Positions 1-5,600 of a stretch of DNA of 7,835 bases are shown here, piece by piece. The notes under the pieces were generated by a model, which saw nothing but the letters and a program-made list of their open reading frames with translations, did no database searches and was not told where the DNA came from. Numbering within the stretch: position 1 is the stretch's first letter; each line of letters starts with the position of its first letter. Origin of the DNA: Stercoripulliclostridium_A sp964480195 (GTDB taxonomy: Bacteria; Bacillota; Clostridia; Christensenellales; DTU072); contig CAYZOJ010000065.1 of the NCBI GenBank assembly GCA_964480195.1, forward strand, positions 1-7,835, in the 5' to 3' direction. The position numbers and the translations under genes are program-made.

Positions 1-10
1 CCGAAAAAAC

Positions 11-39
11 TTGCCAAAAGGTGCAATTAATGGTATAGT
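11..39 (+). promoter_or_regulatory. Sigma-A-type promoter of the AAA ATPase gene
   Basis: A TTGCCA -35 box (11-16) is followed by a 17-nt spacer and a TATAGT -10 box (34-39). A TG dinucleotide at 31-32 gives an extended -10 (TGnTATAGT). The predicted start of transcription is near 46, leaving a leader of only about 20 nt. That leader carries a strong GGAGG (57-61) five bases before the ATG at 67. The promoter suggests the ATPase gene is transcribed by itself. This is pattern matching only, and what lies upstream of the window is unknown. Confidence 0.6.
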
Positions 40-66
40 ATATTCAACAAAGCTTCGGAGGTAAAT

Positions 67-1431
67 ATGGAACGCATTGCTTTACATGAGTTGATAGCGT
101 GGAAAAATAATAAAAATAGGAAACCTTTGATTGTTTGGGGAGCAAGACAGGTAGGCAAAACATATCTGGTTAAAGATATATTTGCCGAAACTTATTACAA
201 AAAAAACTATATATATATCGACTGTAAAATCGAAGATGAAATTCGAGAGTTTTGCGAAAAAACGGCAAATGTTCAAAAAATCATAGAATACATTTCTCTC
301 ATCAAAAATAAGCCGATTACTAATAAAACGCTCTTGATTTTCGATGAAGTACAAGAATGCCCGAATATAATTTCTTCGCTTAAATACTTTTGTCAAGACT
401 TCAGAGATATTCCCGTTATCGCGACGGGTTCGATGGTGCGTATAAAACTGCAACGCGAAACCCGTAAAAGAGGTTCTCAAGAAAATGATAAGTTTCTTTT
501 CCCCGTCGGAAAAATTAATCAGATAACGATTTATCCCATGTCGTTTGACGAATTTTTGTTGAATGCAAACAAGTACCTTTATGATTCCGTAAAAAATGCG
601 TACGATCTTAAAAAACCGCTCGACACGCAAATTCATGAATTAGCACTTGCACAAGTCTATCGGTATTTACTTATCGGCGGTATGCCTGAAGCCGTCGAGG
701 CTTATCTTGAAGATAATAACGTTTTGCGCGCAAAAGGAATCATTAAATCGCTGTATGACAACTATCTTTCCGATATGGAATTGTATCAAGCAAGTCCGGA
801 AGCTGTTTTGCGTTCCAGGGCTTTGTTCCAAAACATCTATAAAGAACTAGACAAAGAGTCTAAAAACTTTTCACCGAGTCTTATCGAGGGGAAAACCAAA
901 ACGAGAGATTTTGCGACCTCTATTCAATGGTTGACATTTGCACATGTCATCAATCAATCGTTTAGGCAAAAAGAACACATAACTTTACCGCTAATGTCCG
1001 ACAACGAAAGCGTGTTCCGTTTGTTTCTTGCGGACATCGGCATGTTTTCCTATCAAAGCGGTATTAATGCGGGAGCGTTTGTTTCAAACGAAACGGTAAC
1101 TACGCTGTCGGGCGTTTTCTTTGAAAATTTTGTGGCGAACGAACTCGTTGCCAAAGGGCACAAATTGTATTATTGGTGCGGGAAATCGTCCGCGGAACTT
1201 GAGTTTATTATCGAATCCGACGGGAAACTGTATCCGATCGATGTGAAAAAGGGCAGGGGAACGCTCAATTCGCTTGAGAAATTCGCGAACCATAACGCCT
1301 TTGAATTCGCGATAAAAGTTTCTAAAAACAATTATGGTTATAACATCGAGCAAAAGCTTCTTACGATCCCGTTCTACTTTATTCCGTTTGTGGCAAAAGA
1401 TTTACGCGACGGAACAATGCGCGTTGTATAA
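67..1431 (+). CDS. AAA-type ATP-binding protein with C-terminal DUF4143 (COG1373-like)
   Basis: The 454-residue product has a two-part architecture typical of the COG1373 family (AAA_14 plus DUF4143). The N-terminal P-loop domain shows Walker A GARQVGKT (25-32), Walker B LLIFDEVQ (89-96, with D93/E94) and a sensor-like VIATGS (117-122). It also has the family signatures YPMSFDEFL (156-164) and LIGGMPEAV (202-210). The C-terminal part has FFENFVANEL (351-360) and an ELEF...PIDVK arrangement (E377/E379, D392, K394) that resembles the core of a PD-(D/E)XK nuclease fold. Family members are common, often in several copies per genome, and have no settled function. ATP binding is well supported; nuclease activity is inference. 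The start at 67 is fixed by GGAGG at 57-61. The gene is monocistronic, converges on the tRNA operon and is AT-rich, especially in its 5' half (25-32% GC in two 60-base stretches counted by hand). Acquisition by transfer is therefore plausible. It appears intact. Confidence 0.9.
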   Translation: MERIALHELIAWKNNKNRKPLIVWGARQVGKTYLVKDIFAETYYKKNYIYIDCKIEDEIREFCEKTANVQKIIEYISLIKNKPITNKTLLIFDEVQECPNIISSLKYFCQDFRDIPVIATGSMVRIKLQRETRKRGSQENDKFLFPVGKINQITIYPMSFDEFLLNANKYLYDSVKNAYDLKKPLDTQIHELALAQVYRYLLIGGMPEAVEAYLEDNNVLRAKGIIKSLYDNYLSDMELYQASPEAVLRSRALFQNIYKELDKESKNFSPSLIEGKTKTRDFATSIQWLTFAHVINQSFRQKEHITLPLMSDNESVFRLFLADIGMFSYQSGINAGAFVSNETVTTLSGVFFENFVANELVAKGHKLYYWCGKSSAELEFIIESDGKLYPIDVKKGRGTLNSLEKFANHNAFEFAIKVSKNNYGYNIEQKLLTIPFYFIPFVAKDLRDGTMRVV

Positions 1432-1473
1432 TCGCGCTCTGAGTGGTGATAAGTAAACTTCGTTACAAGGGAT

Positions 1474-1507
1474 AAAAAAATTCGTATCACTCGGATACGA
1501 ATTTTTT
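1474..1507. terminator. Bidirectional hairpin terminator between the ATPase gene and the tRNA operon
   Basis: An inverted repeat TTCGTATC (1481-1488) / GATACGAA (1494-1501) encloses a 5-nt loop. An A-run (1474-1480) and a T-run (1502-1507) flank it, so it reads as stem plus U-tract on either strand. On the minus strand it lies directly at the 3' end of tRNA-Val: position 1507 is the final A of CCA and also the first base paired with the A/T arms. On the plus strand it lies 42 nt after the ATPase stop codon. It probably ends both convergent transcripts. Confidence 0.85.
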
Positions 1508-1582
1508 GGTGGAAACAACAGGACTTGAACCTGTGACATCTTGCTTGTAAGGCAAGCGCTCTCCCAACTGAGCTATGCTTCC
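1507..1582 (-). tRNA. tRNA-Val(UAC)
   Basis: This 76-nt cloverleaf includes an encoded CCA. The acceptor GGAAGCA pairs with TGTTTCC, with one G-U pair. The anticodon stem CTTGC/GCAAG holds the loop CTTACAA, giving anticodon TAC (valine). The T-arm ACAGG-TTCAAGT-CCTGT is canonical, and the discriminator is A. It is the last gene of the three-tRNA operon: only 5 nt separate it from tRNA-Glu upstream, and its CCA runs straight into the terminator hairpin. Confidence 0.97.
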
Positions 1583-1587
1583 GTATT

Positions 1588-1662
1588 TGGTGACCCCATC
1601 GAGACTCGAACTCGAGTTACCGCCGTGAAAGGGCGATGTCTTAACCGCTTGACCATGGGGCC
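1588..1662 (-). tRNA. tRNA-Glu(UUC)
   Basis: This 75-nt cloverleaf has an encoded CCA. The acceptor GGCCCCA pairs with TGGGGTC. The anticodon stem TCGCC/GGCGG (one terminal mismatch) holds loop CTTTCAC, giving anticodon TTC (glutamate). The T-arm CTCGA-GTTCGAG-TCTCG region carries the conserved TTCGA. The discriminator is A. It is the middle gene of the operon, 11 nt after tRNA-Met and 5 nt before tRNA-Val, so the three are surely processed from one precursor. Confidence 0.97.
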
Positions 1663-1673
1663 ATTTAATTTTT

Positions 1674-1750
1674 TGGTAGCGGCGGTCGGATTCGAACCAA
1701 CGACCTGCCGGGTATGAACCGGCCGCTATAACCAACTAAGCTACGCCGCC
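1674..1750 (-). tRNA. Elongator tRNA-Met(CAU)
   Basis: This 77-nt cloverleaf includes CCA. The acceptor GGCGGCG pairs with CGCCGCT and contains a G1-U72 pair. The anticodon stem GCCGG/CCGGC has loop TTCATAC, giving anticodon CAT. The T-arm is GTTGG-TTCGAAT-CCGAC. It is not the initiator, which would have an unpaired 1-72 position and three G-C pairs (GGG/CCC) next to the loop. From memory it closely resembles the Bacillus subtilis elongator tRNA-Met, including the 3' CGCCGCTACCA. The CAU-bearing (lysidine) tRNA-Ile is the remaining alternative but fits less well. It is the first gene of the operon. Confidence 0.93.
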
Positions 1751-1787
1751 ACACCGCATTATGTGCATTCACAAATAACGCCTAAAT

Positions 1788-1816
1788 ATAATAACAAGGA
1801 TTTATTGAGTTGTCAA
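1788..1816 (-). promoter_or_regulatory. Promoter of the tRNA Met-Glu-Val operon
   Basis: Read on the minus strand there is a perfect TTGACA -35 (complement of 1811-1816), a 17-nt spacer and a TATTAT -10 (complement of 1788-1793). TG one base before the -10 makes it extended. Transcription should begin near 1781, about 30 nt before the mature 5' end of tRNA-Met. A near-consensus promoter is expected for stable RNA genes. Confidence 0.85.
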
Positions 1817-1902
1817 CTGATTTTTGCAAATAGTATTTTTTTATTGATATGATTTTTGTGTCGAGTTTCGACGGCGTGCGACGTAGCCTCCGAAATTCCG
1901 TA

Positions 1903-1931
1903 TTGCAATCGAAATACTCGAATGATATAAT
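1903..1931 (+). promoter_or_regulatory. Promoter of the two-gene redox operon
   Basis: A TTGCAA -35 (1903-1908) is followed by a 17-nt spacer and a perfect TATAAT -10 (1926-1931). TG at 1923-1924 gives an extended -10. The start of transcription should be near 1938, giving a leader of about 54 nt that ends in GGAGG (1979-1983), 8 nt before the ATG. The spacer contains the sequence TCGA-N5-TCGA (1909-1921), and a similar TCGA-N3-TCGA lies upstream at 1861-1871. Either could be an operator, but this is speculative. A second TATAAT at 1950-1955 lacks a matching -35. The divergent tRNA promoter lies about 90 nt away; the remaining bases of this gene-free stretch (1751-1991) hold nothing else recognisable. 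Confidence 0.8.
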
Positions 1932-1991
1932 AATGATAGAAAGACGATATATAATCGGATTTCGAGTTAAAACAGACCGGAGGATGTTCAT

Positions 1992-3563
1992 ATGGCTGCA
2001 AAATACGATGCGGTGGTTATCGGCGCCGGTACGGGAGGCTTGTCGGCGGCTCTCGCGCTGGCTTCGGCAGGGAAGAAGCCCCTGCTTCTCGAACAGCACA
2101 ATTTACCCGGAGGCTGTTCTACGAGCTTTATTAGGGGGCGATTTGAGTTCGACGCGTCTTTGCACGAATACTGCGGTATCGGCAGTGAGGGCAACTGGGG
2201 CTTGCCCGGCAAAATAATGATGGAAGATTACAAGCTCAATATTAATTGGTTGCTTGTCCCTGAACTTTACAGATGTGTCGGAGTAACGAGGAGCGGTAAA
2301 AAATTCGATTTAACGCTTCCCGTCGGCATAGACAACATTATCGACGTTATGGAAAAGACCGTACCGGGTTCGAGAAAGCCTATGGAAACCTTCTTCGAGC
2401 TTGCCAAGGAATGCGTCGAGGCTCACGACTATTTTTCGGATCATATCATGGATAAGTTCGACAAAAACGATATGGTCAAAGTCGACAGCTTGCTTTATAT
2501 GAAAAAATTCCCCAACTTCTTACGTTTGGCAGAACGTCCGTTCAATGCCGTTTTAAGGAAAATCGGTATGCCCGAAGACGCTATAGACATTCTCAACGTT
2601 TACTGGACGTACATCGGTATGGACTACGAACGTTTGAGTTTTGTACATCAGGCGTGGATGGTATATATGTATGCGACCCGTTGTCCCGCGATATGTGAGT
2701 ATAACGCGCACGGCATGACCGTTGCGGGAGTGGAGCGTTTCCGCGAACTCGGAGGGGATCTCTGGCTCAACGTTACGGCGAACAAAGTCGTTTCGGACGA
2801 TAACGGCAAAATAATTGGCGTCGACACGAGCGTCGGTTTTGTCGAAACGAATTACGTAATCGCAAACGTCAATCCGCAGACCGCGTACACAAAGCTACTC
2901 GACAAACGCATTCCCGTTCCCGAACGCGAAATCAAAAAGGCAAACGCTCTTAAACACGGCGTCAGATTCTTTAACGCGTACGTCGCTCTAAACAAGAGTG
3001 TCGAGGAACTCGGCATAAAAGACTACACGATATTTATGCCCGGGACTTTCGATACGAGAAAGAACTTCGAAACAAGCAAGCATTACGAGGGTAACGATCA
3101 TAGCGTTGTCGTAATATACAACGTTGTAAATCCCGACGCGTCGCCCAAGGGCACGACGGTTATGACGTTCACCATAACATATACCGAGGACGTTTGGGGA
3201 GATTTCACCCAACGCGAATACGTCAAACGCAAGCAGGAGTTGTTCCGCAAGGTCATGGCGAATTTCGAGGCGGATACCGGAATAATAATCCACGATTGCA
3301 TAGAGGAAATAGAACTCGCGTCGCCGTGGACTTTTGCGCATTATCTCAAAACCCCTCAAGGCACGACCTATGGTTACGATACCGACGACTGGAACACGAT
3401 GGTTTCTCGCCTTATGAGCATTAAAAAGGACCAGCCGATAAAAGGCTTCAAGACGTGCGGAGCGTCGGGCGCTCGCGGAGACGGTTACAGTCAAACGTAT
3501 ATCAACGGTAAAGAAATGGCGGTACTTTTGCTCCAAGATATGAAGGAGGACGGCATACAATGA
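1992..3563 (+). CDS. FAD-dependent oxidoreductase of the CrtI / retinol saturase type (COG1233)
   Basis: The 523-residue product belongs to the phytoene desaturase / carotenoid isomerase / retinol saturase group of flavoproteins. Residues 9-35 form the dinucleotide-binding fold: GAGTGG (11-16) fits GxGxxG, and E35 at the end of the second strand should bind the FAD ribose. LPGGCSTSF (38-46) matches the GG motif that follows in this group. FAHYLKTPQGTTYG (448-461) and the Gly-rich C-terminal stretch GASGARGDGYS (490-500) match the second flavin-contacting region. The length is normal. There is no signal peptide or clear membrane span, so it is likely cytosolic or peripheral. The ATG at 1992 is chosen because GGAGG lies 8 nt upstream and the FAD motif begins at residue 9. 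The gene shares an ATGA overlap with the reductase gene downstream. That makes a reductive (double-bond-saturating) role likelier than oxygen-linked desaturation, but this is inference. The substrate is unknown, and no carotenoid or quinone genes are nearby. Confidence 0.88.
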   Translation: MAAKYDAVVIGAGTGGLSAALALASAGKKPLLLEQHNLPGGCSTSFIRGRFEFDASLHEYCGIGSEGNWGLPGKIMMEDYKLNINWLLVPELYRCVGVTRSGKKFDLTLPVGIDNIIDVMEKTVPGSRKPMETFFELAKECVEAHDYFSDHIMDKFDKNDMVKVDSLLYMKKFPNFLRLAERPFNAVLRKIGMPEDAIDILNVYWTYIGMDYERLSFVHQAWMVYMYATRCPAICEYNAHGMTVAGVERFRELGGDLWLNVTANKVVSDDNGKIIGVDTSVGFVETNYVIANVNPQTAYTKLLDKRIPVPEREIKKANALKHGVRFFNAYVALNKSVEELGIKDYTIFMPGTFDTRKNFETSKHYEGNDHSVVVIYNVVNPDASPKGTTVMTFTITYTEDVWGDFTQREYVKRKQELFRKVMANFEADTGIIIHDCIEEIELASPWTFAHYLKTPQGTTYGYDTDDWNTMVSRLMSIKKDQPIKGFKTCGASGARGDGYSQTYINGKEMAVLLLQDMKEDGIQ

Positions 3564-4759
3564 AAAACGTAAAATTCAGTTCGATAGGACTTTTTGACAT
3601 TCTATATTTTGTTACGCGCCCCAAAGTCAGAGAGGAGCGTATTCAAGCTACTCAACCCAAAGCGTTGGTTAAAGAGTACTCGACCAACATAAAAGCGAAC
3701 GAAAGACATCCCGAAGAACAGCAATTTATCATCGAAGACATCGTCGAACACGGCGCGGACGTCAAGACGTATTTCCTCAAAAAGTCGGACGGCACCAATC
3801 CCGCGTTTTTCCGTGCGGGACAATACGTCGTCGTTCGTCAGATGATAGACGGCAAACTCATTGCTCGTCCGATTTCGCTTTCGTGCGGTCCCGATTATTC
3901 GCTCGAGGGCAAATATACGATTACCGTTAAAAAGGCGCCCAACGGTTTTATGAGTAACTATATTCTCGAAAACTGGAAAGTCGGCGATACCGTTACGACT
4001 TCCGGTCCGCAGGGAGTTTTCTATTACGAGGGCTTGAGAGACGCGCCAAAGGTTATTGCGGTGGCGGGAGGTAGCGGAATCACTCCGATTTTGTCTATGG
4101 CGTACGCAATTCTCGCGGGCGACGAAGATTTCGATTTAACCGTCCTTTACGGTAGCAAAACCTACGACGATATTCTCTTCCTCAGAGAATTCGACGAGAT
4201 ATGCAAGCGTACCGACAAGGTAAAAGTCGTCAACGTATTGTCTGCAGAAGAGCACGATGGTTGCGAAAAAGGTTATATTACAGCCGAACTCATCAAAAAA
4301 TACGCAGGAGACGGCGAGTACAGCATTTTTGCTTCGGGTCCGCAGTCGATGTACAACTTCCTCGACGGAGAAGTGGAAAAACTCGGTCTTAAGCAAAAAT
4401 TCTATCGTAAAGAGCTGTTCGGTTCCGCAAAAGAGCCTTGGACGTTGGCGGGTTATCCCGAAGAAGCAAAAGACAAAGTATTCAATATGCACGTGATAAT
4501 GTGCGATAAGGAATACGATATCCCGTGCAACGCCAACGAAAATATGCTCGTCGCGCTCGAAAGGGCAGGGATAGCGGGACCTAACCGTTGTCGCGGAGGC
4601 ATTTGCGGTTGGTGTCGCAGTAAGCTCTTGTCGGGCGACGTGTTTATTCCCGAGAACACCGATGGCAGGCGCGAAGCCGATAAGGTTTACGGATACATCC
4701 ACCCGTGTGCTTCGTTCGCGCTTTCCGATATCGTCATCGAAGTGCCCAACAACAAATAA
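3560..4759 (+). CDS. NAD(P)H:flavin/[2Fe-2S] oxidoreductase with C-terminal plant-type ferredoxin domain
   Basis: This 399-residue protein should move electrons from NAD(P)H through FAD to a [2Fe-2S] cluster. After an unusual N-terminal extension of about 45 residues comes the flavin domain, with RPISL (103-107, the RxxS flavin motif) and GFMS (129-132). The NAD(P) domain has AGGSGITPILSM (169-180) and ASGPQSM (258-264). The C-terminal ferredoxin domain (about 308-395) has cluster ligands C344-x4-C349-x2-C352 and C383. The domain order matches PaaE and Hcr type reductases. The start is set by AAGGAGG at 3543-3549, and ATG overlaps the stop of the previous gene (ATGA), so translation is coupled. 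The obvious partner is the FAD enzyme upstream, which lacks its own NAD(P)H site. All cluster ligands and nucleotide motifs are present, so the protein should be functional. Whether NADH or NADPH is used cannot be read from the sequence. Confidence 0.9.
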   Translation: MKNVKFSSIGLFDILYFVTRPKVREERIQATQPKALVKEYSTNIKANERHPEEQQFIIEDIVEHGADVKTYFLKKSDGTNPAFFRAGQYVVVRQMIDGKLIARPISLSCGPDYSLEGKYTITVKKAPNGFMSNYILENWKVGDTVTTSGPQGVFYYEGLRDAPKVIAVAGGSGITPILSMAYAILAGDEDFDLTVLYGSKTYDDILFLREFDEICKRTDKVKVVNVLSAEEHDGCEKGYITAELIKKYAGDGEYSIFASGPQSMYNFLDGEVEKLGLKQKFYRKELFGSAKEPWTLAGYPEEAKDKVFNMHVIMCDKEYDIPCNANENMLVALERAGIAGPNRCRGGICGWCRSKLLSGDVFIPENTDGRREADKVYGYIHPCASFALSDIVIEVPNNK

Positions 4760-4780
4760 TTGACTTTCCGATGTCATTGA

Positions 4781-4812
4781 CCCGCCTCGCAAAACCGAGG
4801 CGGGTTTTGTTT
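4781..4812 (+). terminator. Rho-independent terminator of the redox operon
   Basis: A nine-base-pair GC-rich stem, CCCGCCTCG (4781-4789) with CGAGGCGGG (4796-4804), closes a 6-nt loop. It is followed by TTTTGTTT (4805-4812). It lies 21 nt after the reductase stop codon and separates the redox operon from sleB. Confidence 0.93.
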
Positions 4813-4855
4813 AACGAGAGTTTTAATTACGATTTTACGTTTATGTTTTAATCCG

Positions 4856-5590
4856 ATGTCAATAACATTAGGTATGAATAAAGCAGAAAAAGCATTACGT
4901 TATATTATTGTTCCGATAATGATTACCGTTGCGGTATTTACGCTCTGCCTTGCGTTCGGCGCGTTTACGCCCGTCGAGTTCGGAGCGGAAGCGGCAACCG
5001 TCCTAAAACGGGGCTCGACCGGTTCCGACGTCCGCACTTTGCAGACTAAACTTAAAAATTGGGGCTATTATACGGGTAGCGTCGACGGGATTTACGGCTC
5101 TCAGACCGTAAATGCCGTAAAGTATTTCCAACGCGTCAACGGCTTGACGGCGGACGGAATAGCCGGTAAAAACACCTTAAACGCACTCGGAATGAGTCTT
5201 TCTTCGGGCTCGCAATCGTCATCGTCTTCGTCGTATTCGTCGTCCGACGAGTATCTTCTCGCGCGCGTCATCTATGCCGAGGCAAGAGGGGAACCGTATA
5301 CAGGGCAAGTTGCCGTCGGAGCTGTCGTTTTGAATAGGGTTAAAAGCAGTCAATTTCCGAATACGATTTCGGGCGTCGTATACGAACCTTGGGCGTTTAC
5401 CGCCGTCAACGACGGGCAAATCAACCTTACTCCAAATCAAACCGCGATTAAGGCGGCGCGCGACGCAATGAACGGTTGGGATCCCACATACGGCTGTTTG
5501 TTCTACTATAATCCAAAAACCGCGACGAGTACATGGATAAGGCAAAAGGAAGTACATCTTACAATCGGTTCGCACGTGTTCTGTTTATAG
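4856..5590 (+). CDS. sleB: Spore cortex-lytic enzyme SleB (peptidoglycan-binding domain plus Hydrolase_2)
   Basis: SleB is a lytic transglycosylase that cuts cortex peptidoglycan (muramic-delta-lactam containing) during spore germination. The 244-residue product starts with a hydrophobic signal segment (about 15-37), likely cut near AEA-A (45-48). A peptidoglycan_binding_1 repeat follows (about 49-112: VLKRGSTGSDVRTLQTKL, YYTGSVDGIYG, GIAGKNTLNALG). Next is a Ser-rich linker (114-131) and the Hydrolase_2 domain (132-244). E142 in YAEARGE corresponds to the catalytic glutamate of the family, and the end (TIGSHVFCL) is typical. Neither possible start has a good ribosome-binding site: ATG 4856 has none, and ATG 4874 (residue 7) has only AGG one base away. 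The 5' end is thus uncertain by 6 codons. A weak sigma-G-like pair (GTTTA 4809-4813, GATTTTA 4831-4837, spacing 17) fits forespore expression but has mismatches. ypeB follows after 10 nt. Confidence 0.93.
   Translation: MSITLGMNKAEKALRYIIVPIMITVAVFTLCLAFGAFTPVEFGAEAATVLKRGSTGSDVRTLQTKLKNWGYYTGSVDGIYGSQTVNAVKYFQRVNGLTADGIAGKNTLNALGMSLSSGSQSSSSSSYSSSDEYLLARVIYAEARGEPYTGQVAVGAVVLNRVKSSQFPNTISGVVYEPWAFTAVNDGQINLTPNQTAIKAARDAMNGWDPTYGCLFYYNPKTATSTWIRQKEVHLTIGSHVFCL
5216..5245 (+). repeat. TCN trinucleotide run encoding the SleB serine linker
   Basis: Ten successive codons are TCG, TCA, TCG, TCT, TCG, TCG, TAT, TCG, TCG, TCC. They encode Ser121 to Ser130 between the peptidoglycan-binding and hydrolase domains. 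Such a run could change length by slippage without breaking the frame, varying only linker length. The codons are not all identical, so it is an imperfect repeat. Confidence 0.6.
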
Positions 5591-5600
5591 GTGGTAAAGA

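Noticed and set aside
1487..1735. Minus-strand frame across the tRNA cluster
   Set aside because: Its translation is simply the three tRNA genes read as codons.
1674..1750. Initiator tRNA or lysidine tRNA-Ile reading of the CAU tRNA
   Set aside because: There is no unpaired 1-72 position and no GGG/CCC in the anticodon stem, and the sequence resembles elongator tRNA-Met of Bacillus.
1849..2217. Plus-strand frame overlapping the redox promoter and the start of the FAD gene
   Set aside because: It spans the predicted promoter, has no ribosome-binding site and overlaps in another frame the FAD-binding motif of the real gene.
1992..3563. Assignment as phytoene desaturase (crtI)
   Set aside because: Only the broad family is supported. 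No phytoene synthase or prenyl transferase gene is nearby, and the coupled NAD(P)H reductase does not fit an ordinary CrtI operon.
4136..4792. Minus-strand open frame across the reductase gene
   Set aside because: It lies opposite conserved NAD(P) and [2Fe-2S] coding sequence, starts inside the terminator hairpin region and shows no recognisable domain.
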